A stretch of 64,000 nucleotides of DNA. Origin: Candidatus Kryptoniota bacterium (GTDB lineage Bacteria > Bacteroidota > Ignavibacteria > Kryptoniales > JAKASW01). The notes below the pieces were generated by a model, which was not told the DNA's origin, ran no database searches, and worked only from the letters and a program-made list of their open reading frames with translations. The stretch is taken from positions 62,001 through 126,000 of the forward strand of contig DATCTN010000018.1 of NCBI GenBank assembly GCA_036567965.1, read 5' to 3'. The position numbers and the translations under genes are program-made. Shown here one piece after another: positions 19,063 through 27,661 of the stretch; the stretch's first letter is position 1; each line of letters starts with the position of its first letter.

Positions 19063-19758
19063 GTGAAAAGACTTCATTACATCCAGCATGTTCCTTATGA
19101 AAGCCCCGGCAGCATTCTAGATTGGGCTCACCAAAAAAAGATCGGTGTGAGTTCCACGAGGATGTATGACAACGAAAACTTCCCCGATATCGAAAGCGTT
19201 GATTGCCTCGTAGTTATGGGAGGCCCCATGAGAGCAAACGACGACAAGATTTATCCGTGGCTCAGGAACGAAAAAGGTTTCATCGAGAAAGCGATCAGGT
19301 CGGACAAGATTGTTCTCGGTATCTGTCTCGGTTCGCAGATAGTTGCAAATGTCCTGGGAAGCAAGATCAACAAGAACAAAGAAAAGGAGATTGGTTGGTT
19401 CCCGGTCCGGCTGGCGGCTGAAAGAGGCGAACTCGGCCCGCTCAGCTTCCTGCCCGATAGCTTCACGCCATTCCACTGGCACAGCGAAATATTTGACATA
19501 CCGAAGGAAGCGAAAAAAGTCGCGAGTTCAGACGGCTGCGATAACCAAGCCTTCCTCTACGGCAATAAGGTTATCGGCCTCCAGTTTCACCTCGAAGCCA
19601 CTGACGATTCGTTGGCCGAAATGGTAAAGAACGGCGGAAAGGAACTTGTGCCCGGCCGGTTCGTCCAGGACAAGGATACTATCGTTCGGACCGCGCAGTA
19701 CATCGCGACGAACAACGCCTACCTGTCGAAATTGATGGACAGACTTGCTGAGTTCTGA
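19063..19758 (+). CDS. Class I glutamine amidotransferase (GMP synthase-like, stand-alone)
   Basis: A 231-residue stand-alone GATase1 domain. It starts with GTG after an AGGAG ribosome site. It has LVVMGGPM, the nucleophile Cys in GICLGSQIVANVLG, and the catalytic His in GLQFHLEATDD. The trailing DDSLAEMVKNGG resembles the DUF of gamma-glutamyl hydrolysing amidotransferases. The true substrate is unknown; such proteins are often mis-named GMP synthase. A weak hairpin follows the gene. Confidence 0.88.
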   Translation: MKRLHYIQHVPYESPGSILDWAHQKKIGVSSTRMYDNENFPDIESVDCLVVMGGPMRANDDKIYPWLRNEKGFIEKAIRSDKIVLGICLGSQIVANVLGSKINKNKEKEIGWFPVRLAAERGELGPLSFLPDSFTPFHWHSEIFDIPKEAKKVASSDGCDNQAFLYGNKVIGLQFHLEATDDSLAEMVKNGGKELVPGRFVQDKDTIVRTAQYIATNNAYLSKLMDRLAEF

Positions 19759-19784
19759 TTTTTTATATCCAGTAAGTCATCAGG

Positions 19785-19810
19785 CCGGTTCATAATTAAC
19801 CGGAACTTTT
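19785..19810 (+). terminator. Weak hairpin after amidotransferase gene
   Basis: CCGGTT and AACCGG pair around a 7-nt loop, followed by AACTTTT. The stem is only six pairs and the T-run is short, so termination is possible but weak. Confidence 0.3.
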
Positions 19811-19871
19811 AAGGTGCATTAGGGCAAAGGAGTCACTCAACATCAATCAAAAAAAATCTTGGGAGGCAAAC

Positions 19872-20702
19872 ATGAATCGCGTTATCACTTTGGCAGCAGC
19901 ACTGTTTTTCGTGACAGTAACGGCTTGGGCACAGGAGGAGCAGGATGCGGAAGGATCTCACGATCACCCGCTGTTCTCCAGGTTGTCCGGATTCTACATC
20001 ACAGCTTACGATCAGAAAGAGTTCGACAGTTTCGTTTCGCCATACATTCCCGAAGACCAGGGTCCATGGGAGGGAAAGCTGACTCAGATCAACTACAATG
20101 TTAAGACGGGGGCGAAGAGAGCGAGTACAATCCAGATCGAGAGGAATTACGAAAACGCAGTCAAGAAGATCGGCGGGAAAGTCCTTTTTCACGATGACCG
20201 AATCCTCTGCGCGAAGATCGAGGCAAACGGCGCCATCACGTATGTGCAGGTCGAGGGATTCAATGATGGGATAAATTACCAGCTGACTATTGTAGAATCG
20301 AAAGCGATGGAGCAGGAAGTGGTTGCCGATGCTGCGGCTTTAAGTGAGAGCATCGCGTCAACAGGCAAAGCAGCAATCTACGGGATTTACTTCGACACTG
20401 GAAAATCGGAGATCAAGCCGGAGTCGAAACCTGCCATCGAGCAGATCACCAAGCTGATGAAAGACAATATGGCCCTATCGCTGTATGTTGTCGGTCATAC
20501 TGATAATGTCGGCACGCTTGAGTCGAATTTAAAATTATCATCCGACCGGGCCGACGCCGTAGTGAAAGCATTGATTGCCCAGGGCGTCGAATCGTCAAGG
20601 CTGAAGGCTGCGGGAGTGGGACCATATTCACCTGTTGCTTCTAACTCTACTGAAGACGGGAAAGCCAGAAACCGAAGGGTTGAACTCGTCTCCCAAAAGT
20701 GA
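19872..20702 (+). CDS. OmpA family outer-membrane/peptidoglycan-linked protein
   Basis: A 276-residue exported protein. A signal peptide (NRVITLAAALFFVTVTAWAQ) is followed by a central domain rich in charged and beta segments, then an OmpA C-terminal domain from about residue 165 (IYFDTGKSEIKPESKPAI, VVGHTDNVGT, LSSDRADAVVKAL, GKARNRRVEL). That domain binds peptidoglycan. The N-terminal domain resembles those of OmpA-fused DUF4892-like proteins only loosely and lacks a beta-barrel. A strong GGGAGG site precedes the ATG. Confidence 0.9.
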   Translation: MNRVITLAAALFFVTVTAWAQEEQDAEGSHDHPLFSRLSGFYITAYDQKEFDSFVSPYIPEDQGPWEGKLTQINYNVKTGAKRASTIQIERNYENAVKKIGGKVLFHDDRILCAKIEANGAITYVQVEGFNDGINYQLTIVESKAMEQEVVADAAALSESIASTGKAAIYGIYFDTGKSEIKPESKPAIEQITKLMKDNMALSLYVVGHTDNVGTLESNLKLSSDRADAVVKALIAQGVESSRLKAAGVGPYSPVASNSTEDGKARNRRVELVSQK

Positions 20703-20832
20703 TTTAGCTGCCGCTTGATAGAGATACTTGCACTCTAATTCACCCGACCGCGTTCAGGTGATGATAGTGCCTTCATCTTATTCAATTGCACGAATATATT
20801 GTTCAATAGGTTTCAGATAGAGAAGGCATCTC

Positions 20833-21171
20833 ATGAGAATGAAACATTGGGCAGTACTGGTCCTATCAGTGACGGCGGGCATGTTAGTCGGTTATATCGA
20901 CAGCAGGCCGACATGGGACGATACGGGAATAACAGTGGCAGCGATCATCGGGACAGGACTTATTATCGGATTCATAGAACGCAGGAGGTCCTGGCTTTGG
21001 GCCCTGTCGATTGCGTGCGGATTCAGTGTTTTTCAACTTAACTCAAACCACGTGTCAGTCACTTTGGCCGTACTTGCATTTTCATTATTAGGCACGTATC
21101 TCGGGGCATTGGTGAGAAGAGCGATTTCAATCACTTCTTCGGCAGGAGATAAGGGAGTCAGAGAAAAATGA
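20833..21171 (+). CDS. Small integral membrane protein, unknown
   Basis: A 112-residue protein with about four membrane helices: WAVLVLSVTAGMLVGYI, GITVAAIIGTGLIIGFI, SWLWALSIACGFSVFQL and VTLAVLAFSLLGTYLGAL. The C-terminus is short and charged. I do not recognise the family. Its stop overlaps the start of the next gene (ATGA), so it is translated together with the monooxygenase-like gene. Confidence 0.7.
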   Translation: MRMKHWAVLVLSVTAGMLVGYIDSRPTWDDTGITVAAIIGTGLIIGFIERRRSWLWALSIACGFSVFQLNSNHVSVTLAVLAFSLLGTYLGALVRRAISITSSAGDKGVREK

Positions 21172-21481
21172 TAAGCAGGATCTGGCATGGTTACACGAAC
21201 ATGCAAAATGCTGATAAGTACGAGAGACTTTTGAAGGAAGAAATATTTGTGGGAATTGGAGACAGGAAGATCAACGGTTATCGTGGCATTCAGCTTTTGA
21301 AGCGACTAGTGGGCAGCGAAGCAGAGTTCATAACAATTATGTCGTTCGACAACATTAATGCAGTCAAGGAATTTTCAGGCGAGGACTATGAATCAGCGGT
21401 GGTTCCGGGGCGAAGGCAAAGGAGATACTCTCGCACTACGACAAAAGGTCACAGCACTACGAGGTCCTAGTGGGGGCGTGA
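21168..21481 (+). pseudogene. Antibiotic biosynthesis monooxygenase-like protein, frameshifted near its C-terminus
   Basis: The N-terminal 80 residues match the small ABM-type ferredoxin-fold family: MISRIWHGYT, GYRGIQLLKR, EFITIMSFDNI, VKEFSGEDYESAVV. After VVPG the annotated frame turns into an Arg/Thr/Ser-rich tail and stops at 21470. In the frame two bases on, the expected family ending appears: AKAKEILSHYDKRSQHYEVL then VGA and a stop at 21481. One base is missing at a run of four G near 21408-21411. It may be a real mutation or a sequencing or assembly error. It overlaps the membrane gene upstream. Confidence 0.82.
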
Positions 21482-21679
21482 GGCTGCGGCTCGTCGGAAG
21501 TATGTGATTTTGATCACCCGTTTCGTAAAAATTGCATCGAAACGCACCTGAAACGACGAGAATTTTTGAAAATGTGCATGACGTGAACACCTCACTGGGA
21601 AATGTTGTTATATTTTGGTGAGCGGGCTTGAGGGGAAGGCCAAGTAGAACGCTCACAAAAAAAACGGAAGGAGTTCAGG

Positions 21680-22312
21680 ATGAACATCGCATTATTTGCG
21701 GCCAGCGGGAAAATTGGGTCGAAAATAATGAGCGAGGCGTTGCGCCGTGGTCACAAAGTAACGGCCATCGTCCGTAATCCCGCTAAGATTACCTCCTCAA
21801 AAGATAACCTTGTCATCAAACAAGGAAACGTCTTAAACGCGCAGGAGGTAGCATCGTTGGCTAGAGGGCATGATGCGGTCGTAAGTGCGTACGGACCTAA
21901 TGGGAGAGCACAGGAGCTCGTGGACGTGGCTCATTCCCTTCTCGAAGGAGTGAAGATGTCCGGCGTAAAACGGCTTATCATGGTTGGTGGAGCTGGAAGC
22001 CTCGAAGTGTCTTCCGGCAAACAATTAATGGATACTCCTCAATTCCCGGCCGCCGCCAAACCTTATGCGGTTGCCCACCGCGACGCGATGGCCGTCTTCC
22101 GCATGGAGAGAGATCTGCAATGGACTTTCGTTAGTCCATCAGCACAGGTCGAACCAGGAGAGAAAAAGGGGAGTTATCGGACGAGTGACGACAGACTGCT
22201 CACAGACGAACAAGGCAAAAGCACAATCTCGACAGAAGACTATGCAGCTGCGCTCGTCGACGAGCTGGAGCACCCTCAACATATCAGAAGGCGCTTCACG
22301 GTCGGTTACTGA
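21680..22312 (+). CDS. NAD(P)-binding NmrA/SDR-like reductase
   Basis: A 210-residue atypical short-chain dehydrogenase. It begins MNIALFAASGKIGSKIMSEA with the nucleotide-binding GxxGxxG variant and has VTAIVRNPAKI, VSAYGP and RLIMVGGAGSLEV. Family members are flavin or NAD(P)H reductases and redox-sensing regulators; the substrate is unknown. A GGAAGGAG ribosome site precedes the ATG and a strong terminator follows 15 bp after the stop, so it is transcribed alone or from a promoter in the 200 bp before it. Confidence 0.88.
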   Translation: MNIALFAASGKIGSKIMSEALRRGHKVTAIVRNPAKITSSKDNLVIKQGNVLNAQEVASLARGHDAVVSAYGPNGRAQELVDVAHSLLEGVKMSGVKRLIMVGGAGSLEVSSGKQLMDTPQFPAAAKPYAVAHRDAMAVFRMERDLQWTFVSPSAQVEPGEKKGSYRTSDDRLLTDEQGKSTISTEDYAAALVDELEHPQHIRRRFTVGY

Positions 22313-22326
22313 ACCGGAACATCGTA

Positions 22327-22363
22327 AGTGCCGGCCGACGCGGAGGTCGGCCGGCACTTTTTT
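22327..22363 (+). terminator. Rho-independent terminator after the NmrA-like gene
   Basis: A perfect 13-bp stem (AGTGCCGGCCGAC with its complement) closes a 6-nt loop and is followed by six T. It marks the end of the plus-strand block and separates it from the convergent beta-helix gene. Confidence 0.93.
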
Positions 22364-22394
22364 ATTTTCTCACCACGGCAGACCCGCACCCAAC

Positions 22395-24215
22395 TTACCA
22401 CACTCTAACACTGACTGAACCATTCCCCGGGTTTTCAAATGGTCCGGGAGTCGGATTCGCCAGACTTCGATCATGCCCTGAGTAATCGTTCGAAATGCTT
22501 ATCTGATTTCCATCTCGATCTTCGTAAGGTAAATCAGGTATCACCGCTTTGCCCAGAACCAGACTGGTTACCAGACGGTGTTCCCGCGTGACACTCCACG
22601 TCGTGTCGAATTTAAATTCGAGAAAATAACTTTTGTCCTCTTCGATCAACTTAATTGACGGATCGAAGTCGGGCATAATTATCGGATTCCTTTCCTGAAC
22701 TGTGGGTTTCGCACCGTAGAGATAGACATTTCCATCCATCGGCATCTTTAATTGTGCGTTATCATAATTTTTCAGATCACAACGTTTCACAAAAATATTG
22801 TTGTAATATGTCTCATCACCGCACGGATTGTCGTGATAGCCCGCCACCTCAGTTGAGTGCGGCTTCAGGAAAGGTGTTTGGCGGCCATCGAAGTGAAAGA
22901 TATCGAACGAACCTGCAAAAAGGTTATGCACATACGCGCCTCCCTGCGACCGGTCCATCAAAGATGAGGACGAAAGAAAGAGATTATTGTCGAAGAGGAA
23001 CGGGCCGTGGTCCACTTCGACCAGCACATCGAAATCGTTGTCGTTAAGGAGATTGCCTGTCACGCGCGTGCCCTGAGCCATCCAATCGAGCCAGAGGCCG
23101 AGGCACGTCCGGTAAATATGATTATGCTTTATGACCACGTCGACGGCCGCATGAAACTTGATGCCCGCCATCTCCGCGCCCGAAAAGAGCTTCCGCACGT
23201 GAATGTCGTGTATGACGTTGTCCGTAACAGTGCTGAACACGGCACCAAGACTTCCCACAATTCCCGCCTGTTCACAATGAGAGATCGTGTTGTTCCGGAC
23301 AATATGATGACCGATATTTTCTTTTGACCATCCGTTCGCGAGCGCGCGCTCGATAGTTTTTACATATCCTTCGGCAGTATTTTCAGATGTGTTATCCCAC
23401 TGATCGCCGTACTTGCCCAATGCGATGCCGGAGCAGGTCGAATAACAAACGACATTGTTTTCTATTATCCATCCCTTGCTCCAACGAGTTCCGATCACAC
23501 CGATTTGCTCGGCGGTAGGAGGTGCCCAGGGTGTAGCGGCGTCCTCCAACGTGAAGCCGCGTACCGTTATGTAGTTTATCCCGGTCTTGCCGGGATAAAA
23601 CACAGTTCTTCTAACATTTATTTCTACGAGCTGATCATTCGGATCGACGCTTTTGAATTGAGCCCATATGGTCGTGCTCGCACTGTCAACTTTTGCGAAC
23701 CACAGCGCATTCTCGCCCACGGGCTTCACTAGATCACTGAAAGTCGCTGCCTCTGTTAGCCAGTCGCCGTTCAGATATACCGCACCCGTGTGATGATCGC
23801 GTCCCATATTGTCAAACCAGTCGCCGTGGATTAGATCACTGTAGGGATTGAAGCTTCCGAAGAATGAATTGGGAATCGTGGTTTTCCAGACATCTCCTTG
23901 CATTTTCACCCAGTTCCTGGCGACTTCAGATCCTGTTATCACCACTTTGTCTCCAGAAGCGGCTTGGTACACGATCCGTATCGAATCGGAAATGCCTCCG
24001 CGGGGCGGATCTACGCGTTCCCTATAAACTCCTTCATGCACCGTGATCACGTCGCCGGGTTGTGCCACGTCGGCGGCTCCTTGGATGGTTCGCATTGGAG
24101 CCGAAAGAGTACCGGGATTGGAGTCACTCCCGTTTGTTCCAACGTGGATCTCTCTCGACTGAAGAGTTGCTGAAAAGATTGAGAAGGTCAGAAATATTGG
24201 GATCACATTTTTCAT
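22395..24215 (-). CDS. Exported right-handed parallel beta-helix protein
   Basis: A 606-residue secreted protein. The signal peptide (VIPIFLTFSIFSATLQS) is followed by the DUF1565-like start EIHVGTNGSDSNPGTLSAP, a motif found in pectate-lyase-fold proteins. Repeated strand turns rich in Asn (IIENNVVCYSTCSGIAL, HIVRNNTISHCEQAGI, VTDNVIHDI, VIKHNHIYRTCLGLWLDW) indicate the helix coils around residues 215-440. Related proteins bind or cleave polysaccharide; no catalytic residues could be assigned. It lacks a T9SS ending, unlike its neighbours. It ends 32 bp from the opposing terminator. Confidence 0.88.
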   Translation of the reverse strand: MKNVIPIFLTFSIFSATLQSREIHVGTNGSDSNPGTLSAPMRTIQGAADVAQPGDVITVHEGVYRERVDPPRGGISDSIRIVYQAASGDKVVITGSEVARNWVKMQGDVWKTTIPNSFFGSFNPYSDLIHGDWFDNMGRDHHTGAVYLNGDWLTEAATFSDLVKPVGENALWFAKVDSASTTIWAQFKSVDPNDQLVEINVRRTVFYPGKTGINYITVRGFTLEDAATPWAPPTAEQIGVIGTRWSKGWIIENNVVCYSTCSGIALGKYGDQWDNTSENTAEGYVKTIERALANGWSKENIGHHIVRNNTISHCEQAGIVGSLGAVFSTVTDNVIHDIHVRKLFSGAEMAGIKFHAAVDVVIKHNHIYRTCLGLWLDWMAQGTRVTGNLLNDNDFDVLVEVDHGPFLFDNNLFLSSSSLMDRSQGGAYVHNLFAGSFDIFHFDGRQTPFLKPHSTEVAGYHDNPCGDETYYNNIFVKRCDLKNYDNAQLKMPMDGNVYLYGAKPTVQERNPIIMPDFDPSIKLIEEDKSYFLEFKFDTTWSVTREHRLVTSLVLGKAVIPDLPYEDRDGNQISISNDYSGHDRSLANPTPGPFENPGNGSVSVRVW

Positions 24216-24613
24216 TTCCGTATCTCCGCTCGAGTTGTCTGTGCCATTTTAAATTTTGATGGACTATCAATATCCGTGATCAGCAATTTCAAAAACAATA
24301 AGAGCAATTGACCGGACGAAATCGGAAAGGACTCTGAAAGATAATCGAGAGATTCATCGATTCTCGCAGACCTTTCTCCGGCAGAATTTTAGGTTGTCTC
24401 GATTAGAATTACAATCCGCGTCCGGACCAATCAACGTTGACGTCAAGACTTATTGCGATTAAGGACGGCATTAACAGAGATAAAAGAAGCATTTGGTTTC
24501 GAAACAATCGCCGCGAAGGAGAAGCTCGAACACGCGACCAACAGACTGAAACAAAAAATCCCGCCACGCAACCATGTGGCGGGACTCCGATCAGGAGGAG
24601 ACCGGTGGAGAGC
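24216..24613. other. 398-bp intergenic region
   Basis: Apart from the terminator at 24553-24584 no gene is seen. It should hold the promoter of the beta-helix gene on the minus strand. Short plus-strand reading frames here have no ribosome site or recognisable content. Confidence 0.5.
24553..24584 (-). terminator. Rho-independent terminator after the short T9SS protein gene
   Basis: On the minus strand TCCCGCCAC pairs with GTGGCGGGA around an 8-nt loop, followed by six T. It lies 30 bp after the stop of the gene that ends at 24614. Confidence 0.92.
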
Positions 24614-25708
24614 TTATTTTATCAAAAGCATTTTCTTCGCTGCGACATTGGTCCCTGAAACAAGTCGGTAGAAGTAAAGACCGCTCGAAAACCTAGATGC
24701 ATCGAAATTGACACTGTACGCGCCCGGCCCTTTTGTATCGTTCACCAGAGTTGCCACTTCTTGTCCGAGGGTGTTATAGATTTTCAAACTGACGTGACTG
24801 AGCGCTGCAACCTGATAGTTGATTTTCGTCGTCGGGTTGAACGGGTTCGGATAGTTCTGCGCAAGCGCAAAGTCGACAGGTTGTCCAACTGATTTGTTGA
24901 CAGCTGTCTGAGTCTGGCCGACACGCGTCCAGGAAATCGAAATCACATGCACTGTACCGGATGTAGCGCCGGAGTCGACACCCACTGTCAATTGATGGCC
25001 CTCCTGGGTAGTCCAGACGAGCGAATAGCTAGTTGAACTATTTACCAGTGAACCGCCACTATAGATCTTAAAGGTAGTCACTTGATTGGAGCGAAGCGCC
25101 TGAAAAGTTCCGTTGGGCAGAGTCAGGGAGCCGTAGGCGTCATACGTGGATGACGTTGTGACCACCTGCATTATGCCGGGGGCGAGAACAACCGTATCCG
25201 GCGAGCCGACCGCGACCTCCCCCAAAGAGAGCGGCACATGGAAGGCAAATTTCATCTCGTGCTGAGACAGCGTGGAGTCAATAGCATGCCCGCCGGAAGA
25301 TCCTGATAAATGTTCTACAAATCCGATCAAGTATAGTGAATCGTTCGAAAGCTCCAGGTATGCGTAGTATGAAAGAGTGACACCCGTGTCGGTCTCAGTG
25401 AATGTCTCGGCGTATGTGGCTCCCGGAAAATCGGAGGCAAACGGTGTGGAAGCGGGAGAAACGTTGTCCAGTATAGACGAGTCAAGGACGACAAAGGCGG
25501 GGATAGTCCAAGACTGAGCCGCAGAGGTGGATGGAGTTCCGACGTTCATTGTTTCCATGCTGTCGTGATTTGAGTACGTAAAATTCGTTGTTCCGGCCCC
25601 AAATAGATTCTGAAGATCCGATACTGTAATTGTGATTTGGGCAAATGCGGCTGATTGAAGAAGCGCAATAACGGTAACAATCATTAAGCCGTAGGTATAG
25701 TGTTTCAT
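24614..25708 (-). CDS. Secreted protein with type IX sorting domain
   Basis: A 364-residue protein. It has a signal peptide (IVTVIALLQSAAFAQ), a central beta-rich domain of about 250 residues with no recognised fold, and a C-terminal T9SS type A sorting module from NYPNPFNPTTKINYQV through LGQEVATLVND to KKMLLIK. The module directs export across the outer membrane by the type IX system and is then removed. The mature part has repeated Thr/Ser-rich strands and a single unknown function. It starts 62 bp after the stop of the next upstream gene. Confidence 0.88.
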   Translation of the reverse strand: MKHYTYGLMIVTVIALLQSAAFAQITITVSDLQNLFGAGTTNFTYSNHDSMETMNVGTPSTSAAQSWTIPAFVVLDSSILDNVSPASTPFASDFPGATYAETFTETDTGVTLSYYAYLELSNDSLYLIGFVEHLSGSSGGHAIDSTLSQHEMKFAFHVPLSLGEVAVGSPDTVVLAPGIMQVVTTSSTYDAYGSLTLPNGTFQALRSNQVTTFKIYSGGSLVNSSTSYSLVWTTQEGHQLTVGVDSGATSGTVHVISISWTRVGQTQTAVNKSVGQPVDFALAQNYPNPFNPTTKINYQVAALSHVSLKIYNTLGQEVATLVNDTKGPGAYSVNFDASRFSSGLYFYRLVSGTNVAAKKMLLIK

Positions 25709-25770
25709 TGTATTCTCCGATTAATGATTCATAAAAATAAAATCTCTTAATTGCACCAGCCTTTGTCGCG

Positions 25771-27630
25771 CTATTTTATTAAAATCATTTTTCTGGTTGA
25801 CACATAACTACCTGCGACCATCCGGTAAAAGTATATGCCGCTCGCAAGCCGACTAGCATCGAACCTGACGCCGTATTTTCCGGCGATCTGTTTTTGATTT
25901 ACGAGCGTTTGGACTTCTCTTCCCAGAATATCGTAGATCTTCAACGTCACGAAATTGTTAGCCGGTATGTCGTAGCTGATCATTGTAGACGGGTTGAATG
26001 GGTTCGGATAGTTCGGGTAGAGCTGGTAGCTCTTTGGGACGTTGCCTGGGGCGGATTTTACAGCGGTCGGGATTTTAAAAGGAGTTATCGAGACCGAGAC
26101 GTGCGAGGAAGTATACCAGGTTTTTACTAGGCTCGATTCGGTCTCCGTGCTGTCTGCCAGATTATCTCCGACGAAAGCCCATCCGCTATCATTTCCAAAG
26201 AAAGAAGCCGTGGTGTATGGAGAGTGCGGATAGGTCAGGAACTCGTTCGTGTATAGATCAATAGCATCTGTAAAAGGAGTGTCTCCACCGAGTGTTGTTG
26301 TTGTGCCATCACTATTATAATAAGTGGTGTACCCTGTCGTTATCCCATCGTATTTGATTTGCGATATAAAGCCGAAAGTGGGGACGGTGGCGCTTGGTAA
26401 TACATACCAGAGAAGTTGCAAGTCGTTTGTGAACTTTTCATGCCTGGAAATCCAACCGCTTGATGTGATGAGACTGTTCATTGTGCTCGTGATGTATTTT
26501 TGGGAAGAAAAGACTGAAATACCTCCGCCCCCACCATACATTGCTCTAGTATTAAAGCTGGAGTCCGTTATATCGGCAAGGATGTACTGTTTGAATGTCC
26601 CTTTCGACCTAAAGGTTAAATCAAAATAGGAACCACCGGTCTCGGTGCGGCGGGAATTTTCGGACTCTATAATTATCAACTGCCAAATCCTCAATCCGGG
26701 ATCATTGATCGTCACGACGGCGAACCCTTGCGAGCTTCTCTGCTGGTGCATGGGTGTCGTATACGGGTCATAGATTGCGGTCAGGCCGGCAACATCTGAC
26801 ACGTTATCTGCGGTGAAATTCGCTGTCGCCTCGCCGTTGTCGTCCGTTACGACGCTTGATTGATCGAAGCTGCCATTGCTGCCGCCGATTGTCAGTGTCA
26901 CGCTTTTCAACGGCGTGCCATCGCAATCATTGACCTGGAAGGTCACCGGAATTGTCTGCAGCGCATTCATTTCTGACTGGGATGGTGTAATGCTTATCTG
27001 CGGATCGAGCGCCATGTTGGTGCCATTTTCCACCAGGCTCTTTTGGTATGCCCTGATCTTGCCGAAGACAGGTTCAATGTGCGATACGGTAGAATCCGCT
27101 GCCGCCGCTGCGTCTGCGGCGGTCGTGAAATTTCCCTGAGCTGAATCTATCCGTGTCCTGGTGTAGCCATCCTCCAGGTAAACATGGAAGTGATACCGGC
27201 CCCCTGAGCTATCGAGCATCGCCCAGATCAAATAGTCGACACCGCCCAACGTTCCGGCGGGAGGTACATCTCCAGCGGAGTTCTTTTCAAGAACTACTTT
27301 CATCAGCGAATCCGCCGACGTGTCGGACGGGAAAAAGCTCGTGCCGAAGAACCAATTAACGCAACTTCCCTCCGGGTCGTTGATCGCGATCAAGTCAAGC
27401 GCGAAAGTGACATTCTCAAGTGAGGACCAGTTCGATAAAGCCTGATGGCTTGAAGGTGTTGAATAGTCGCCGGTTGTCGAGTCAGGCGGGGGCATGCTCA
27501 CATTCATCTGAACTCCGTAGATCTCCACTTGTGGCGGGGGACAATTGTCACACTGTGCCATGGCAGTCTTACCTATCGTCAGAAGACTAATTAAAACCGC
27601 AAACCTTTTTATAGTCGCCCTCATTTTCAT
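25771..27630 (-). CDS. Secreted T9SS protein with CDNCPPPQV start and Ig-like domain (copy 1)
   Basis: A 619-residue protein. A signal peptide ends at AMAQ and the mature chain starts CDNCPPPQVEIYGV. An Ig-like domain of the bacterial Big_1 type follows (IPVTFQVNDCDGTPL, FDQSSVVTDDNGEATANF) near residues 225-290. The end is a T9SS module (NYPNPFNPSTMISYDIP, LGREVQTLVNQ, KMILIK). It is a tandem paralogue of the next gene; the start, Ig-like domain and end are closely alike and the middle diverges. The family is not otherwise known to me. Function is probably surface display or adhesion (inference). Confidence 0.88.
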   Translation of the reverse strand: MKMRATIKRFAVLISLLTIGKTAMAQCDNCPPPQVEIYGVQMNVSMPPPDSTTGDYSTPSSHQALSNWSSLENVTFALDLIAINDPEGSCVNWFFGTSFFPSDTSADSLMKVVLEKNSAGDVPPAGTLGGVDYLIWAMLDSSGGRYHFHVYLEDGYTRTRIDSAQGNFTTAADAAAAADSTVSHIEPVFGKIRAYQKSLVENGTNMALDPQISITPSQSEMNALQTIPVTFQVNDCDGTPLKSVTLTIGGSNGSFDQSSVVTDDNGEATANFTADNVSDVAGLTAIYDPYTTPMHQQRSSQGFAVVTINDPGLRIWQLIIIESENSRRTETGGSYFDLTFRSKGTFKQYILADITDSSFNTRAMYGGGGGISVFSSQKYITSTMNSLITSSGWISRHEKFTNDLQLLWYVLPSATVPTFGFISQIKYDGITTGYTTYYNSDGTTTTLGGDTPFTDAIDLYTNEFLTYPHSPYTTASFFGNDSGWAFVGDNLADSTETESSLVKTWYTSSHVSVSITPFKIPTAVKSAPGNVPKSYQLYPNYPNPFNPSTMISYDIPANNFVTLKIYDILGREVQTLVNQKQIAGKYGVRFDASRLASGIYFYRMVAGSYVSTRKMILIK

Positions 27631-27661
27631 TTCCTCGATCCCTATTCTTAGTGCATGCGTT

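Noticed and set aside
21500-21679. Bacteroidota-type -33/-7 promoter ahead of the NmrA-like gene
   Set aside because: TATATTTTG is close to the -7 pattern but off by one base in spacing; not convincing.
22395-24215. Pectate lyase
   Set aside because: The beta-helix fold is clear, but no pectate-lyase catalytic residues were found, so no enzyme is named.
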